Source: Caballeronia sp. dw_19 (lineage in GTDB: Bacteria > Pseudomonadota > Gammaproteobacteria > Burkholderiales > Burkholderiaceae). Taken from it: a stretch of DNA of 64,000 nt. Positions within the stretch are counted from its first letter, which is position 1. The number at the start of each line of letters is the position of its first letter. Made by a program: the position numbers and the translations under genes. The stretch lies in assembly GCF_018449515.1 (NCBI RefSeq), contig NZ_JAAVUQ010000007.1:275165-339164 (forward strand). Reading direction: 5' to 3'. Below are positions 54,477-64,000 of the stretch, piece by piece. The notes under the pieces were generated by a model. It made no database searches. It saw nothing but the letters and a program-made list of their open reading frames with translations, and had not been told where the DNA came from.

Positions 54477-55313
54477 TCAGCGCGGATCGCGGCGAACCGG
54501 ATCGATAAACTGGCCGGTAATCGGATCCACCGTTCGACCGGTGACCGGGTCGATCGCGCGACCGGTTTCAGGATCGAGCTTGTGACCGCTGACGGGGTCG
54601 AACGCGCGGCCAGTGGCGGGATCCAGCGAGCGCCCCGTGGCAGAGTCGACGACATGTCCGGTCGCCGGATCAAACGCAGTAGCCGATGGCGCCGGCGCAG
54701 CGGGACGTGCGGGCGCGAGCGGCGGGATAGCCTCGCCCACAACGGGCTCGATCAACTCACTATCCCAGCGAGGATTGGCCGGTGCATCGGGGTCCGACGA
54801 TAAAGGCCGCGGCGGCGGAGTCACACGTTCTACACGTTCCTCTACCTTGGTCTTCGCCGCACGTTTCTCGGCGCGCTCAGCCGCAGCAGCCCCGGCCAGA
54901 GCCGCGCGCTCGCGCCGCCGCACCGCACCTGACAGCCTCACGCTGCCCAGCCCCAGCACCAGCATGGCCACGCCGACCAACGCCGCAATCACCTGACCAA
55001 ACCCCGTCAACTCGGGCGTATGCAGCCCGAGCAGCCATACCATCATCACCAGGCCCGACAACCACTCCACATGTCCCGCCACCTTGGCGGCCGTCGCGGT
55101 CAAAGCGCCGTCGATAGCAGCATGAACCGCGAGCCACGCAATACCGATCAGCGCGATCCCGAACAACTGTCCGACAAACGGCGGCTGCACGGTCACGAGA
55201 TGCATCGATGCCCACAAAGCTGTCCATGGCGTGAGCAGGAACAACACGCCAAACGCCAGGAAAATCAGTGCATTGATGACAAGAACAGCGCGCAGCAGCG
55301 GTTTCATGGTCAT
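54477..55313 (-). CDS. Membrane protein with C-terminal octapeptide D-P-x-T-G repeats
   Basis: A 278-residue protein. Four hydrophobic helices (about residues 8-30, 45-68, 78-98 and 104-126) form a DoxX-like-size membrane part. A charged Ala/Glu/Lys helix (about 130-165) and a Pro-rich linker follow, then seven eight-residue units of form D-P-x-T/S-G-x-x-x (residues 215-270) and a final DPV. The repeat pattern recalls short plectin-like repeats but the role is unknown. Its ATG overlaps the guaB stop by 4 bases, so it is translationally coupled to purine synthesis genes. Confidence 0.75.
   Translation of the reverse strand: MTMKPLLRAVLVINALIFLAFGVLFLLTPWTALWASMHLVTVQPPFVGQLFGIALIGIAWLAVHAAIDGALTATAAKVAGHVEWLSGLVMMVWLLGLHTPELTGFGQVIAALVGVAMLVLGLGSVRLSGAVRRRERAALAGAAAAERAEKRAAKTKVEERVERVTPPPRPLSSDPDAPANPRWDSELIEPVVGEAIPPLAPARPAAPAPSATAFDPATGHVVDSATGRSLDPATGRAFDPVSGHKLDPETGRAIDPVTGRTVDPITGQFIDPVRRDPR
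54504..54671 (-). repeat. Coding 24-bp tandem repeat (seven octapeptide units)
   Basis: Seven in-frame 24-base units encode [48 protein letters not shown] and DPITGQFI. Exact register without gaps suggests expansion by slippage; copy number may vary between strains. Confidence 0.85.
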
Positions 55314-56770
55314 TCCACGTGGTAGTTGGGCGCTTCCTTCGTGATCTGCACGTCGTGCACGTGCGACTCGCGCATGCCGGCGCCCGTGATCTGGACGAAT
55401 TCGGCCTTGTCGTGCATTTCAGCGATATTGCGGCAGCCGCAATATCCCATGCTCGCCCGCACGCCACCGACCACCTGGAACAGGATCGCGTTGACCGAAC
55501 CCTTATAGGCGACCTGCCCTTCGATGCCTTCAGGCACGAGCTTGTCGATATTCGCCGAGTTGTCCTGGAAATACCGGTCCGCCGCGCCGTCCTTCATCGC
55601 GCCGACCGAACCCATGCCGCGATACGCCTTGAACTGGCGGCCCTGGAACAGAAACACGTCGCCGGGGGATTCTTCCGTGCCAGCAAGCATACTGCCCATC
55701 ATCACAGCGTCAGCGCCGGCTGCAAGCGCCTTGCTGACATCGCCGGAAAAACGCACGCCGCCGTCAGAGATCACCGGTACGCCCGAGCCGCGCAACGCGT
55801 CCGATACGTTAGCCACTGCGGTAATTTGCGGAACGCCAACCCCCGCCACGATCCGCGTCGTACAGATAGAACCCGGGCCGATCCCGACCTTCACGCCATC
55901 CGCGCCGTATTCCACGAGCGCCTTGGCAGCCGCAGCCGTGGCGATATTCCCGCCAATCACTTCAATATGCGGATAGTTCTGCTTCACCCAGCGCACGCGT
56001 TCAAGCACGCCCTGGCTGTGTCCGTGCGCCGTATCCACCACGATGATGTCCACACCCGCCGCCGACAGCAGCTCAACGCGCTCCTCATTTTCCGGACCCA
56101 CGCCGACTGCCGCGCCAGCGCGCAGTTTGCCGTGTTCGTCCTTGCAGGCGTCCGGGTGTTCGGTTTGCTTGGTGATGTCCTTGACGGTCATGAGGCCGCG
56201 CAATTCGAACGCGTCGTTGACGACCAGCACGCGTTCCAGCCGATGGCTGTGCATCAGCGCCTTCGCTTCGGCGAGCGGCGTGCCTTCCTTGACCGTCACG
56301 AGACGTTCACGCGGCGTCATGATCTTGCGCACTTCGTCGTCGAGACGTTCTTCGAAGCGCAAGTCGCGGTTCGTCACGATACCGATCAGCTGCTGCCCTT
56401 CGACCACCGGAAAACCGGAAATGCCGTGCTGTTGCGTGAGAGCGATCACGTCGCGCACTTTCATTTGCGGCGGAACGGTGATCGGATCGCGCACCACGCC
56501 CGATTCGAAGCGCTTTACTTTCGCGACTTCGCGGGCCTGTTCGGCTGCGGTCAGGTTCTTGTGGATGATGCCGACGCCGCCGAGTTGGGCCATCGCAATA
56601 GCGAGCCGGCCTTCGGTGACTGTGTCCATGGCAGCGGACAACAGGGGCATGTTCAGCGAGATCTTTCGGGTAACCTGTGTTTTCAGGCTGGTGTCGCGCG
56701 GGAGAACGTTGGAAAACGCGGGCACGAGGAGCACGTCATCGAACGTGAGTGCTTTCTGGATCAGACGCAT
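55310..56770 (-). CDS. guaB: IMP dehydrogenase
   Basis: A 486-residue IMPDH, the NAD-dependent first committed step to GMP. TIM-barrel parts include [17 protein letters not shown] and [20 protein letters not shown]. Two CBS regulatory domains are inserted at about 90-210. The catalytic loop [18 protein letters not shown] contains the active Cys, and the flap carries the usual Arg-Tyr-rich segment. It is followed with a 4-base overlap by the repeat membrane-protein gene. Confidence 0.97.
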   Translation of the reverse strand: MRLIQKALTFDDVLLVPAFSNVLPRDTSLKTQVTRKISLNMPLLSAAMDTVTEGRLAIAMAQLGGVGIIHKNLTAAEQAREVAKVKRFESGVVRDPITVPPQMKVRDVIALTQQHGISGFPVVEGQQLIGIVTNRDLRFEERLDDEVRKIMTPRERLVTVKEGTPLAEAKALMHSHRLERVLVVNDAFELRGLMTVKDITKQTEHPDACKDEHGKLRAGAAVGVGPENEERVELLSAAGVDIIVVDTAHGHSQGVLERVRWVKQNYPHIEVIGGNIATAAAAKALVEYGADGVKVGIGPGSICTTRIVAGVGVPQITAVANVSDALRGSGVPVISDGGVRFSGDVSKALAAGADAVMMGSMLAGTEESPGDVFLFQGRQFKAYRGMGSVGAMKDGAADRYFQDNSANIDKLVPEGIEGQVAYKGSVNAILFQVVGGVRASMGYCGCRNIAEMHDKAEFVQITGAGMRESHVHDVQITKEAPNYHVE

Positions 56771-56954
56771 GGCAAATCCTATGGGCGCAAAACCGAATTA
56801 TACCGATAGTTCCCCGGATTTTCACTGCCCGAACAGCAGCTTAGGTGGCATTCCTCGTTTTCCGTCGCAATTTTCGGGCCTCGGCCGGGTGGGAGATTTA
56901 CCTCGCCGTTTCGGTTTTTCGCTCGATTTGCGTTCGATACAAGTTCGGTTTTGC

Positions 56955-56980
56955 GGATGCCGGCAAGGATGCCGGCATCC
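56955..56980 (-). terminator. Hairpin past rnfH
   Basis: GGATGCCGGC and GCCGGCATCC form a perfect 10-bp stem with a 6-base loop, 14 bases after the rnfH stop on the minus strand. No U-run follows, so it may be a transcript-stabilising or Rho-assisted end. Confidence 0.5.
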
Positions 56981-56993
56981 AGACGAATCGCCC

Positions 56994-57326
56994 TTACCGC
57001 GCTTCCTTGCGCGTCCACCGCCGCCCTTCAATGGACCCGCCGCGCCGCGTCTTCTCAACCCGCCTTTGCCGCGCCACCTTCGGATCAACCTTCAGCGGCC
57101 GATAAATCTCCACCCGATCGTGATCGGCAAGCACCGCATCCAGCGCCTGGATCTTTCCAAAAACGCCCACTTTCTGCACGTTCAGATCGATCTCGGGAAA
57201 CTGTACGAGCAATCCGCTCGCCTCAATAGCTTGCCGCAGAGTCACACCATCGCCCAGGGAAAGCGCACACACCGCGCTTTTCCCCTCCGGCAACGCATAA
57301 CAAACCTCAACGGAGAGCGTCATCAC
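56994..57326 (-). CDS. rnfH: RnfH-family ubiquitin-like protein
   Basis: A 110-residue RnfH (UPF0125) protein with a beta-grasp domain: SVEVCYALPEGKSAVCALSL, GVTLRQAIEASGLL and the C-terminal DRVEIYRPLKVDPKVARQRRVEK typical of the family, plus an Arg-rich tail. Function is unclear despite the name. The start overlaps the ratA stop by 4 bases; this pair beside a divergent smpB is a conserved arrangement in proteobacteria. Confidence 0.92.
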   Translation of the reverse strand: MMTLSVEVCYALPEGKSAVCALSLGDGVTLRQAIEASGLLVQFPEIDLNVQKVGVFGKIQALDAVLADHDRVEIYRPLKVDPKVARQRRVEKTRRGGSIEGRRWTRKEAR

Positions 57327-57757
57327 TTTCCATACCGCTGATCTGCGCGCTTCACGAACGAATCCACGAACGTGTGCGCAATGTGACTGAACACCGGCCC
57401 GATGATCTTCTCGAGAATGATGTTCGAAAACTCGTAATGCAACGCGAACTCGATCTTGCAGGCATCGGCCCGCAACGGCGTGAAGCGCCAGTAACCGGTG
57501 AACTTCTTGAAAGGACCGTCCATGAACTCCATATCGATGGTGGTCGGGCGCGTATGCACGTTACGCGTGGCGAAATGCTGCTTGATGCCCTTGAAATTGA
57601 TGTGGATCTTCGCTTCCATGCTGTGTTCGTCGTGGCGGCCTACTTCCACGCCTCCACACCACGGCAAAAAATTCGGGTAATCGGCGACATCGGTAACGAG
57701 GTCGAACATCTGCTCTGCAGAGTGACGGATCAATACAGTTTTCTGGACATCTGCCAT
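57323..57757 (-). CDS. ratA: RatA/Coq10-like START-domain protein
   Basis: A 144-residue polyketide-cyclase/START-fold protein. Family landmarks are VLIRHSAEQMFDLVTDVADYPNFLPWC, MDGPFKKFTGYW and LHYEFSNIILEKIIGPVF. E. coli RatA was reported as a toxin affecting 50S association, while Coq10 relatives bind ubiquinone; the latter role is likely for this broad family. ATG 57757 gives the family start; the frame extends to 57778. It is divergent from smpB. Confidence 0.9.
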   Translation of the reverse strand: MADVQKTVLIRHSAEQMFDLVTDVADYPNFLPWCGGVEVGRHDEHSMEAKIHINFKGIKQHFATRNVHTRPTTIDMEFMDGPFKKFTGYWRFTPLRADACKIEFALHYEFSNIILEKIIGPVFSHIAHTFVDSFVKRADQRYGK

Positions 57758-57856
57758 AAAGGGCGCAACGCGTGGCAAGAGTGGGAAGCTTTGCGGGCTT
57801 TACCTCGCCCGCGCTGCTAAAATCAGGATTTTAAACGAGTTAGGCACTTTTCATTC

Positions 57857-58306
57857 ATGAGCATCATCGACAACAGAAAAGCCTTCTTCGATTACTTCAT
57901 CGAAGATCGCTACGAGGCGGGGCTCGTGCTGGAAGGGTGGGAAGTCAAGGCGCTCCGGGCCGGCCGCGGCCAGATCAAGGAAGGCTACGTCATCATTCGT
58001 GACGGCGAACTGTTCCTGATCGGTGCGCACATCAGCCCGTTGCCGGAAGCATCGACCCATATCCACCCGGACCCGGTCCGCACACGCAAGCTGCTGCTGC
58101 ACAGCGAAGAAATCTCGAAGCTCATCAGCAAGGTCGAGCAGAAGGGTCATACGCTCGTGCCGCTGAACTTCCACTACAAAGGCGGCCGCGTGAAATGCGA
58201 GATCGGCCTCGCGAAGGGCAAGAAGCTCCACGACAAACGCGAAACCGAGAAAAAGCGCGACTGGGAACGCGAAAAAGCGCAAATCATGCGCGGTGCCAAG
58301 CATTGA
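57857..58306 (+). CDS. smpB: SsrA-binding protein
   Basis: A 149-residue SmpB that carries tmRNA to stalled ribosomes. The oligonucleotide-binding barrel includes [32 protein letters not shown], and the basic tail ([30 protein letters not shown]) inserts in the empty mRNA channel. No tmRNA gene is visible nearby. Confidence 0.97.
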   Translation: MSIIDNRKAFFDYFIEDRYEAGLVLEGWEVKALRAGRGQIKEGYVIIRDGELFLIGAHISPLPEASTHIHPDPVRTRKLLLHSEEISKLISKVEQKGHTLVPLNFHYKGGRVKCEIGLAKGKKLHDKRETEKKRDWEREKAQIMRGAKH

Positions 58307-58340
58307 GCACCACCGGCATGATAGTGAGCATATCCAAGCA

Positions 58341-58378
58341 AAAAAAGGGCGTCGACCATGTAGTCGACGCCCTTTTTT
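58341..58378. terminator. Bidirectional terminator between smpB and the SPFH gene
   Basis: A-run, stem GGGCGTCGAC/GTCGACGCCC with a 6-base loop, then T-run; symmetric, so it works on both strands for the convergent smpB and SPFH genes. Confidence 0.9.
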
Positions 58379-58393
58379 ATATGGCCAGCTGAA

Positions 58394-59335
58394 TCAGCTC
58401 TTACGAATCACGCCACCACCCGTTCCATCGCCCTTGATGATGCTCAGCGCCGACGCGATCATTGAACTCATCTCCGACAAATTCCCCGGCACGATCAGCG
58501 TATTACCCTGCTTCGCGATGTTCCCGAACGCAGTGACATATTGCTCTGCAACCTTCAGGTTCACCGCTTCCATGCCGCCGGCTGTTTGTATCGCCGCACC
58601 AATCTTCTCAATTGCCTGAGCATTCGCGACAGCCACCGCCAGAATGGCCGACGCCTCGCCTTCGGCCTGATTGATCTGCGCCTGACGCTCGCCTTCTGAC
58701 TTATGAATAGCCGCTTCACGCGCGCCCCACGCAATATTGATCTGCTCCTGCTTGCGACCTTCCGACGCAGCAATCACCGCCCGCTTCTCGCGCTCGGCTG
58801 TGATTTGCGCCTGCATCGCGTGCAGGATTTCCTTCGGCGGCGTCAAATCCTTGATTTCATAGCGCAGCACCTTCACACCCCAGTTCGCCGCGGCCTGATC
58901 GAGCGACGTGACAATGCTGTGATTGATGTAGTCGCGTTCTTCAAAGGTCTTGTCGAGCTCGAGCTTGCCGATCACCGAACGCAGCGTGGTCTGCGACAAC
59001 TGCGTGATGGCATAGATGAAGTTGCTCGACCCATACGACGCCTTCATGGCGTCGGTCACCTGAAAGTACAGCACGCCGTCCACCTGCAACTGCGTGTTGT
59101 CGCGCGTGATACAGACCTGGCTCGGCACTTCCAGTGGAATTTCCTTCAGCACGTGCTTGTAGGCCACGCGATCGACAAACGGCACGACGATGGTCAGCCC
59201 CGGCGTGAGGGTCGCGTGATAGCGCCCGAGCCGTTCCAGCACCCATGCGTGTTGCTGCGGCACGATCTTGATCGTCTGCGCGGCAATCGCGATGACGATA
59301 ATCAACAAAATTGCCCCGATGATAGTCACGTCCAT
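58394..59335 (-). CDS. SPFH/stomatin-like membrane protein, QmcA type
   Basis: A 313-residue protein with one N-terminal membrane helix (residues 3-24), an SPFH/PHB domain (about 25-190: IKIVPQQHAWVLERLGRYHATLTPGL; TLRSVIGKLELDKTFEERD) and a long Ala/Glu/Gln-rich coiled coil (about 190-270). Such proteins oligomerise into membrane microdomain scaffolds and may modulate FtsH-type proteolysis. It is paired with an NfeD gene 81 bases upstream, a conserved association. Confidence 0.9.
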   Translation of the reverse strand: MDVTIIGAILLIIVIAIAAQTIKIVPQQHAWVLERLGRYHATLTPGLTIVVPFVDRVAYKHVLKEIPLEVPSQVCITRDNTQLQVDGVLYFQVTDAMKASYGSSNFIYAITQLSQTTLRSVIGKLELDKTFEERDYINHSIVTSLDQAAANWGVKVLRYEIKDLTPPKEILHAMQAQITAEREKRAVIAASEGRKQEQINIAWGAREAAIHKSEGERQAQINQAEGEASAILAVAVANAQAIEKIGAAIQTAGGMEAVNLKVAEQYVTAFGNIAKQGNTLIVPGNLSEMSSMIASALSIIKGDGTGGGVIRKS

Positions 59336-59416
59336 CTCTACTCCTTGTTATGCGTGTCTTACTTGTCGACCGGCTTATGAAAACTTGGCCCGGCCTTAAG
59401 CCCGATTTCCATCTTC

Positions 59417-59845
59417 TCAGCGGGTTGCCGCAACGACCAGCGTGTTGCCGGAAAACGCCGTGATCCTGTACATATGCGCGCCTTCCGTCTCCCCCGGCGC
59501 CAATTCAATGTCCCATTCCGCCCCGCGATACAACGCCCTCGCGCGGCCCTCGTGCCACTCGTTCACCTTCAGCGTCTCGCCAATGTCCAGGTTCACGCCC
59601 GGATCATGCGATGCATCGCGCCGGGTAACGTGACCCAGCTTCGAGCGCCGCAATACGGTGACAGCGATCATCGCGACCAACGCGGCTACGAGCAACTCGA
59701 TCTCCAGTCCCGCTCCAAACAAATGCGCGATCCCGCCCGCGACAAAACCCACCGCCACCATCAACAGATAAAACGTGCCGGACATCAACTCGAGCAACAC
59801 GAGCACCCCGGCGCCGATCCACCAGAAAAGTCCGTTAGCAGCCAT
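59417..59845 (-). CDS. NfeD-family membrane protein
   Basis: A 142-residue NfeD1b-type protein lacking the ClpP-like protease domain. Three helices (residues 5-65) are followed by a C-terminal OB-fold (about 80-142: IGETLKVNEWHEGRARALYRGAEWDIEL). ATG 59845 has GGAG at suitable spacing; TTG 59857 is the frame's first start. It works with the downstream SPFH protein in membrane-domain organisation. Confidence 0.88.
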   Translation of the reverse strand: MAANGLFWWIGAGVLVLLELMSGTFYLLMVAVGFVAGGIAHLFGAGLEIELLVAALVAMIAVTVLRRSKLGHVTRRDASHDPGVNLDIGETLKVNEWHEGRARALYRGAEWDIELAPGETEGAHMYRITAFSGNTLVVAATR

Positions 59846-59863
59846 GCGATTCTCCAAACAAAA

Positions 59864-59886
59864 ACACCCCGGAACGTCCGGGGTGT
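59864..59886 (-). terminator. Terminator of ppsA
   Basis: On the minus strand a 10-bp stem ACACCCCGGA/TCCGGGGTGT with a 3-base loop is followed by UUUUUG, 56 bases past the ppsA stop. Confidence 0.8.
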
Positions 59887-59941
59887 TATAGCACGCTTAC
59901 TGTTTTGAAAGCTTGATACTCTTTCGATACAGCCGCATGTT

Positions 59942-62347
59942 TTACTTATTCAAAGCTTTGGCCAGCGTCTTCCATGTGTCGATGATCGTGTCCGGATTCA
60001 GCGACATCGACTCAATGCCTTCCTTCGCAAGCCATTCGGCGAGATCCGGATGGTCCGACGGGCCCTGACCGCAAATGCCCACGTACTTGTTCAGCCGCAG
60101 ACAGGTTTCGATCGCGCGCTTCAGCATGAACTTCACAGCCGGGTCGCGCTCATCGAAGTCGATTGCGAGCAACTCCATGCCCGAATCGCGGTCCAGACCC
60201 AGCGTGAGCTGCGTCAGGTCGTTCGATCCGATCGAGAAACCGTCGAAGAATTGCAGGAACTCTTCGGCCAAAATGGCGTTCGACGGAATCTCGCACATCA
60301 TGATCAGCCGCAGGCCATTCACGCCGCGTTTCAGGCCGAATTTCTCGAGCAGGCCAACGACCTTCTCAGCCTGTGCCAGCGTGCGCACGAACGGCACCAT
60401 GATCTCGACGTTATCGAGGCCCATCTCTTCGCGCACCTTCTTCAATGCGATGCATTCCATCTGGAAGGCTTCGGCGAAGTCCTCCGAGATGTAACGCGAT
60501 GCGCCACGGAAGCCGAGCATGGGGTTCTCTTCGTCCGGCTCGTAACGCGAACCACCGATCAGCTTCTTGTACTCGTTCGACTTGAAGTCGGACAAGCGTA
60601 CGATCACCGGCTTCGGATAGAAAGCCGCCGCGATCGTGGCAATGCCTTCCGTCAGCTTGTCGACGTAGAACGCTCGCGGCGATGCATGGCCACGCGCGAC
60701 GCTTTCCACGGCTTTCTTCAGGTCGGCGTCAACGTTCGGGTACTCGAGAATCGCCTTCGGATGCACGCCGATGTTGTTGTTGATGATGAACTCGAGCCGC
60801 GCCAGGCCCACGCCTGCGTTCGGCAGATGCGAGAAGTCGAACGCAAGTTGCGGATTGCCGACGTTCATCATGATCTTGACCGGAATCTCGGGCAATTCGC
60901 CGCGCTCGACTTCGGTTACTTCAGTTTCGAGCAGGCCGTCGTAGATCTTGCCTTCGTCGCCTTCCGCGCACGACACCGTCACCAACTGGCCTTCCTTCAG
61001 CACATCGGTTGCGTCGCCGCAACCCACCACTGCCGGCACGCCCAGTTCGCGCGCGATGATGGCCGCGTGGCACGTACGTCCGCCGCGATTCGTCACGATA
61101 GCCGATGCACGCTTCATCACCGGCTCCCAGTTCGGGTCGGTCATATCGGCCACCAGCACGTCGCCGGGCTGAACACGATCCATCTCTGACGGATCGTGAA
61201 TCACGCGCACCGGACCTGCGCCAATCTTCTGGCCGATAGCGCGGCCCGTGGCCAGCACGTTCGACTGGCCCTTGAGCTTGAAGCGCATTTCAGCCTTGCC
61301 CGCAGCCTGGCTCTTCACCGTTTCAGGACGTGCCTGGAGAATGAAGATCTTGCCGTCGCGACCGTCCTTGCCCCACTCGATATCCATCGGACGCTGATAA
61401 TGCTTTTCGATGATCACCGCGTACTTCGCGAGCTGGATCACGTCTGCGTCAGTGATGGAAAAGCGGTTGCGCTGCTCGTGCGACACGTCCACCGTCTTCA
61501 CGCGGCCGGCTTCGCCAGCGTTCGTGAATTCCATCTTGATGAGCTTCGAGCCGATCGAGCGGCGGATGATCGGGTACTTGCCTTGTTCGAGCGTGGTTTT
61601 GAAGACGTAGAACTCGTCCGGATTCACGGCGCCCTGCACGACCGTTTCGCCCAGGCCGTAGCTCGACGTAATGAACACGGCGTCCTTGAAACCAGATTCG
61701 GTATCGAGCGTGAACATCACGCCGGCCGCGCCCACGTCCGAGCGGACCATGCGCTGCACGCCCGCCGACAACGCGACTTCAGCGTGCGTAAAACCCTTGT
61801 GCACCCGATACGAAATAGCGCGGTCGTTATACAGCGACGCGAACACGTGCTTCATGCGATCGAGCACTTCGTCGATGCCGACCACGTTCAGATAGCTTTC
61901 CTGCTGACCCGCGAACGATGCGTCCGGCAAGTCTTCAGCAGTCGCCGAAGAGCGCACCGCGAATGACAGCTCTTCCGGCGAGCTGGCCTGAAGCGTGTCG
62001 AAGCCTTTGCGAATCAGTTCTTCGAGGCGGGGTTGCATCGGCGCGTCGACGATCCATTGGCGGATTTCCTTGCCGGCTTCGGCCAAGGCTTTCACGTCGT
62101 CTACGTCGAAGAGTTCCAGACGTTTGGCGATGCGCTCGGTCAGGTTGTTGTGATGCAGGAAATCGCGAAATGCCTGTGCCGTGGTCGCAAAACCAGTGGG
62201 CACCTGAACGCCGGCTTCGGCGAGCTGGCTGATCATCTCGCCGAGCGACGCATTCTTGCCGCCGACAACGTCGACGTCGGTCATTCGCAACTGCTCGAAT
62301 GGAACTACATACGCTTGGTCCTTTGCAACGTTAGCTTCGTTAGTCAT
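59942..62347 (-). CDS. ppsA: Phosphoenolpyruvate synthase
   Basis: An 801-residue PEP synthase (pyruvate, water dikinase), making PEP from pyruvate and ATP for gluconeogenesis. The ATP-grasp part is at 1-340 ([39 protein letters not shown]). The swivelling phosphohistidine motif [23 protein letters not shown] is near 430, and the PEP/pyruvate TIM barrel ends with [30 protein letters not shown]. It is divergent from its regulator gene ppsR. Growth on ureide-derived glyoxylate would need this enzyme. Confidence 0.97.
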   Translation of the reverse strand: MTNEANVAKDQAYVVPFEQLRMTDVDVVGGKNASLGEMISQLAEAGVQVPTGFATTAQAFRDFLHHNNLTERIAKRLELFDVDDVKALAEAGKEIRQWIVDAPMQPRLEELIRKGFDTLQASSPEELSFAVRSSATAEDLPDASFAGQQESYLNVVGIDEVLDRMKHVFASLYNDRAISYRVHKGFTHAEVALSAGVQRMVRSDVGAAGVMFTLDTESGFKDAVFITSSYGLGETVVQGAVNPDEFYVFKTTLEQGKYPIIRRSIGSKLIKMEFTNAGEAGRVKTVDVSHEQRNRFSITDADVIQLAKYAVIIEKHYQRPMDIEWGKDGRDGKIFILQARPETVKSQAAGKAEMRFKLKGQSNVLATGRAIGQKIGAGPVRVIHDPSEMDRVQPGDVLVADMTDPNWEPVMKRASAIVTNRGGRTCHAAIIARELGVPAVVGCGDATDVLKEGQLVTVSCAEGDEGKIYDGLLETEVTEVERGELPEIPVKIMMNVGNPQLAFDFSHLPNAGVGLARLEFIINNNIGVHPKAILEYPNVDADLKKAVESVARGHASPRAFYVDKLTEGIATIAAAFYPKPVIVRLSDFKSNEYKKLIGGSRYEPDEENPMLGFRGASRYISEDFAEAFQMECIALKKVREEMGLDNVEIMVPFVRTLAQAEKVVGLLEKFGLKRGVNGLRLIMMCEIPSNAILAEEFLQFFDGFSIGSNDLTQLTLGLDRDSGMELLAIDFDERDPAVKFMLKRAIETCLRLNKYVGICGQGPSDHPDLAEWLAKEGIESMSLNPDTIIDTWKTLAKALNK

Positions 62348-62952
62348 GTAAGCCCCTAAGGTGGATGGAATTCACGATCATGCAAGTGGGCTCGCAGCGG
62401 CGGCGCTCATTGGGGGCGCGTACCGCAACCTGCATAACCTGTTTGATAAGCACATGCCGCATGTTTCGATCCACGCGCCGTTTGGGGGCGGGACGTGTCG
62501 TGTAGCCACCGAACGTGAGCCCTTCCAAAACCGCGTTGCGATGCTGGAAAACACGACTTCGAAACACATCGATATCGGTTAAAACTGCCCATAAAATCTA
62601 CGTTTTGTCTCGAAAACGCACGAATGGGCGGTAACTTCCGTGAATCGATGATTAATCGTCCGCAATTGCTTATCGAACAGGTTGCCGCTATTCTACCGTG
62701 CTACCTCTGGGAAATGTTTCATCGCGGGGCATAAAAGCGCTGCGTAATGAGACCCTTCACACGTGGATGGTGTGGCGGCGCACATCAGGTGTTTTAGTGG
62801 ATGCTTAGTTTGGAGTTATTAGCCTGACGCCGTGCCCGGCGCGACGTAGATAAGTGTTCATGCCCAGGCCTTTTGCGTCAATCCGTCCGACCCATTAATC
62901 GACCATAATCAGCGTCAATTCATTTCACATAATTTCACGACCCTCAACGCCG
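62348..62952. other. Divergent intergenic region between ppsA and ppsR
   Basis: 605 bases with no supported gene. It should hold both promoters. Nested dyads at 62587-62629 (GCCCAT/ATGGGC outside, CGTTTT/AAAACG inside) lie about 240-280 bases before ppsA and could bind a regulator. I see no recognisable riboswitch. Confidence 0.45.
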
Positions 62953-63771
62953 ATGCCGCCTACCGTATTCATCGTTTCCGATGGCACCGGGATCACTGCC
63001 GAGACTTTCGCGCATTCGATCCTGTCCCAGTTCGACCAGAAATTCCGGCTCGTGCGCGTGCCGTTTGTTGACTCGACCGAGAAGGCGCATGCGACCATCG
63101 CGAAGATCAACGAGGCGGTGTCACTCGATGGCCGTCGGCCGATTGTATTCACCACGCTGGTGGACAGCGCGTCGAACGAGATCGTGCGGCGGTCGAACGC
63201 GCTGGTGCTGAACATGTTCCAGACGTTTATCGAGCCGTTGGAACTGGAACTCGACATCAAGTCGACGCACGCGATGGGCCGGGTCCACCAGAACGCGGAT
63301 ACGGACGAATACAAGAACCGGATCGAGGCGATCAATTTTTCGCTGGCGCACGACGACGGCCAGTCGAATCGGAATCTGTCCGATGCCGATGTGATCCTGG
63401 TCGGTGTGTCGCGTAGCGGCAAGACGCCAACGTCGCTTTATCTGGCGATGCAGTACGGAGTGAAAGCGGCAAATTATCCGTTGATTCCGGAAGATTTTGA
63501 GCGTGGGCGGTTACCGACGCCGTTGCTGCCGTATCGGGAAAAGATGTTTGGTTTGTCGATCGATCCACAGCGGCTGGCGGAGATTCGCAATGAGCGGCGG
63601 CCGGGGAGCAAGTATGCGGCGCTGGAGAACTGCCGCTATGAGATCAACGAAGCCGAAGCGATGATGAAACGCGAAGGGGTCAAGTGGTTATCGTCGACGC
63701 ATAAGTCGATTGAGGAAATCGCTACGACCATCTTGCAGGAAATCCGCTTGGAACGACCTTCGTACTACTAG
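62953..63771 (+). CDS. ppsR: PEP synthase regulatory protein (bifunctional kinase/phosphorylase)
   Basis: A 272-residue PPDK/PEP synthase regulator (DUF299). It inactivates PEP synthase by ADP-dependent threonine phosphorylation and reactivates it by Pi-dependent dephosphorylation. Motifs are FIVSDGTGITAETFAHSIL at the N-terminus, the P-loop GVSRSGKTPTSLYLA near 150-164 and the C-terminal YEINEAEAMMKREGVKWLSSTHKSIEEIATTIL. It is divergent from ppsA. A dispersed repeat starts 6 bases after its stop. Confidence 0.95.
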   Translation: MPPTVFIVSDGTGITAETFAHSILSQFDQKFRLVRVPFVDSTEKAHATIAKINEAVSLDGRRPIVFTTLVDSASNEIVRRSNALVLNMFQTFIEPLELELDIKSTHAMGRVHQNADTDEYKNRIEAINFSLAHDDGQSNRNLSDADVILVGVSRSGKTPTSLYLAMQYGVKAANYPLIPEDFERGRLPTPLLPYREKMFGLSIDPQRLAEIRNERRPGSKYAALENCRYEINEAEAMMKREGVKWLSSTHKSIEEIATTILQEIRLERPSYY

Positions 63772-63776
63772 TTTTC

Positions 63777-64000
63777 GCTCGCGCCGGTGGACGGGGTTTT
63801 GGGGGCGGGTGGTTTTGGGGTTAGTGGTCGGGGTTAGTGGTCGGGGGCAGTGCCTGGGGTGGTCGGCTCAGGGGTTAACGGTCGGGGTTGGTGCCGGGTT
63901 GCTGCTTTCAGTGTTAGCGGTCTGCGAGAGTCGGATTTTCTCTTTATCACTGTTAGCCACTGTGCGTGGCGGCACGTCATTTCTTTGTCCAAAGCGACAA
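63777..64000 (+). repeat. Dispersed intergenic repeat, third copy (cut by window end)
   Basis: It begins CTCGCGCCGGTGGAC just past ppsR, runs through degenerate GGTTAGTGGTCGG tandem words and, from about 63896, repeats the conserved block of 6231 onward with few differences. It continues beyond the window. Confidence 0.9.

Noticed and set aside
55319..56809. 496-codon plus-strand frame opposite guaB
   Set aside because: Antisense to a full-length IMP dehydrogenase; no recognisable domain, His/Arg/Ala-rich.

Overview
The window looks like chromosomal DNA from a Burkholderiaceae bacterium, probably Paraburkholderia or Caballeronia. The GC content is high, the gene families are typical of that group (PuuD-type urate oxidation, MXKDX pentapeptide protein, DUF1992 and DUF1223 genes, an RnfH-RatA/SmpB locus), and the intergenic repeats resemble those seen in that lineage. 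The genus is inferred, not proven.

1-14.2 kb is a purine/ureide catabolic block. It holds a nucleobase-type ABC ATPase (cut by the window edge), a LysR regulator and an 8-oxoguanine/guanine-deaminase-like amidohydrolase. HIU hydrolase and membrane urate oxidase PuuD follow, then on the other strand a PuuE allantoinase, OHCU decarboxylase, allantoicase and ureidoglycolate lyase. An allantoin/hydantoin racemase, an NCS1 permease and a GntR/FCD regulator complete the block. Together they encode urate -> HIU -> OHCU -> allantoin -> allantoate -> ureidoglycolate -> glyoxylate + urea. A 1.1-kb inverted repeat lies between the two convergent arms, and a third copy ends the window.

14.2-22.3 kb holds an ldcA-tadA-DUF1992 operon and a complete ddpXABCDF-like D-Ala-D-Ala dipeptidase/transport operon, suggesting reuse of cell-wall peptides.

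22.7-31.2 kb holds an ECF sigma factor with its DUF1109/NrsF-type anti-sigma partner, a MXKDX protein, a sulfite-oxidase-like protein with cytochrome b, an MFS exporter and a DUF1223 protein. Five perfect GTAACC-N16-CGAA promoters sit upstream of four transcription units here, which looks like a compact stress regulon.

31.2-36.8 kb is a probable zinc-limitation locus: a CobW GTPase diverges from a TonB receptor-ExbB-ExbD-TonB operon across a Zur-like palindrome. 36.9-41.7 kb holds housekeeping and accessory enzymes.

42.2-52.7 kb is accessory. It contains a sugar ABC operon with signs of decay, an SDR remnant, an OsmC-YcaO fusion, then an AbiEi-like/Fic pair and a HipB-HipA-PD-(D/E)XK operon. 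Three copies of a sequence resembling the 3' end of guaA (52.66, 50.14 and 48.22 kb) bound the last two modules. This suggests successive insertions at guaA with no integrase left in the window.

52.7-64 kb is core: guaA, an octapeptide-repeat membrane protein, guaB, rnfH-ratA, smpB, a stomatin/NfeD pair, ppsA and its regulator ppsR.
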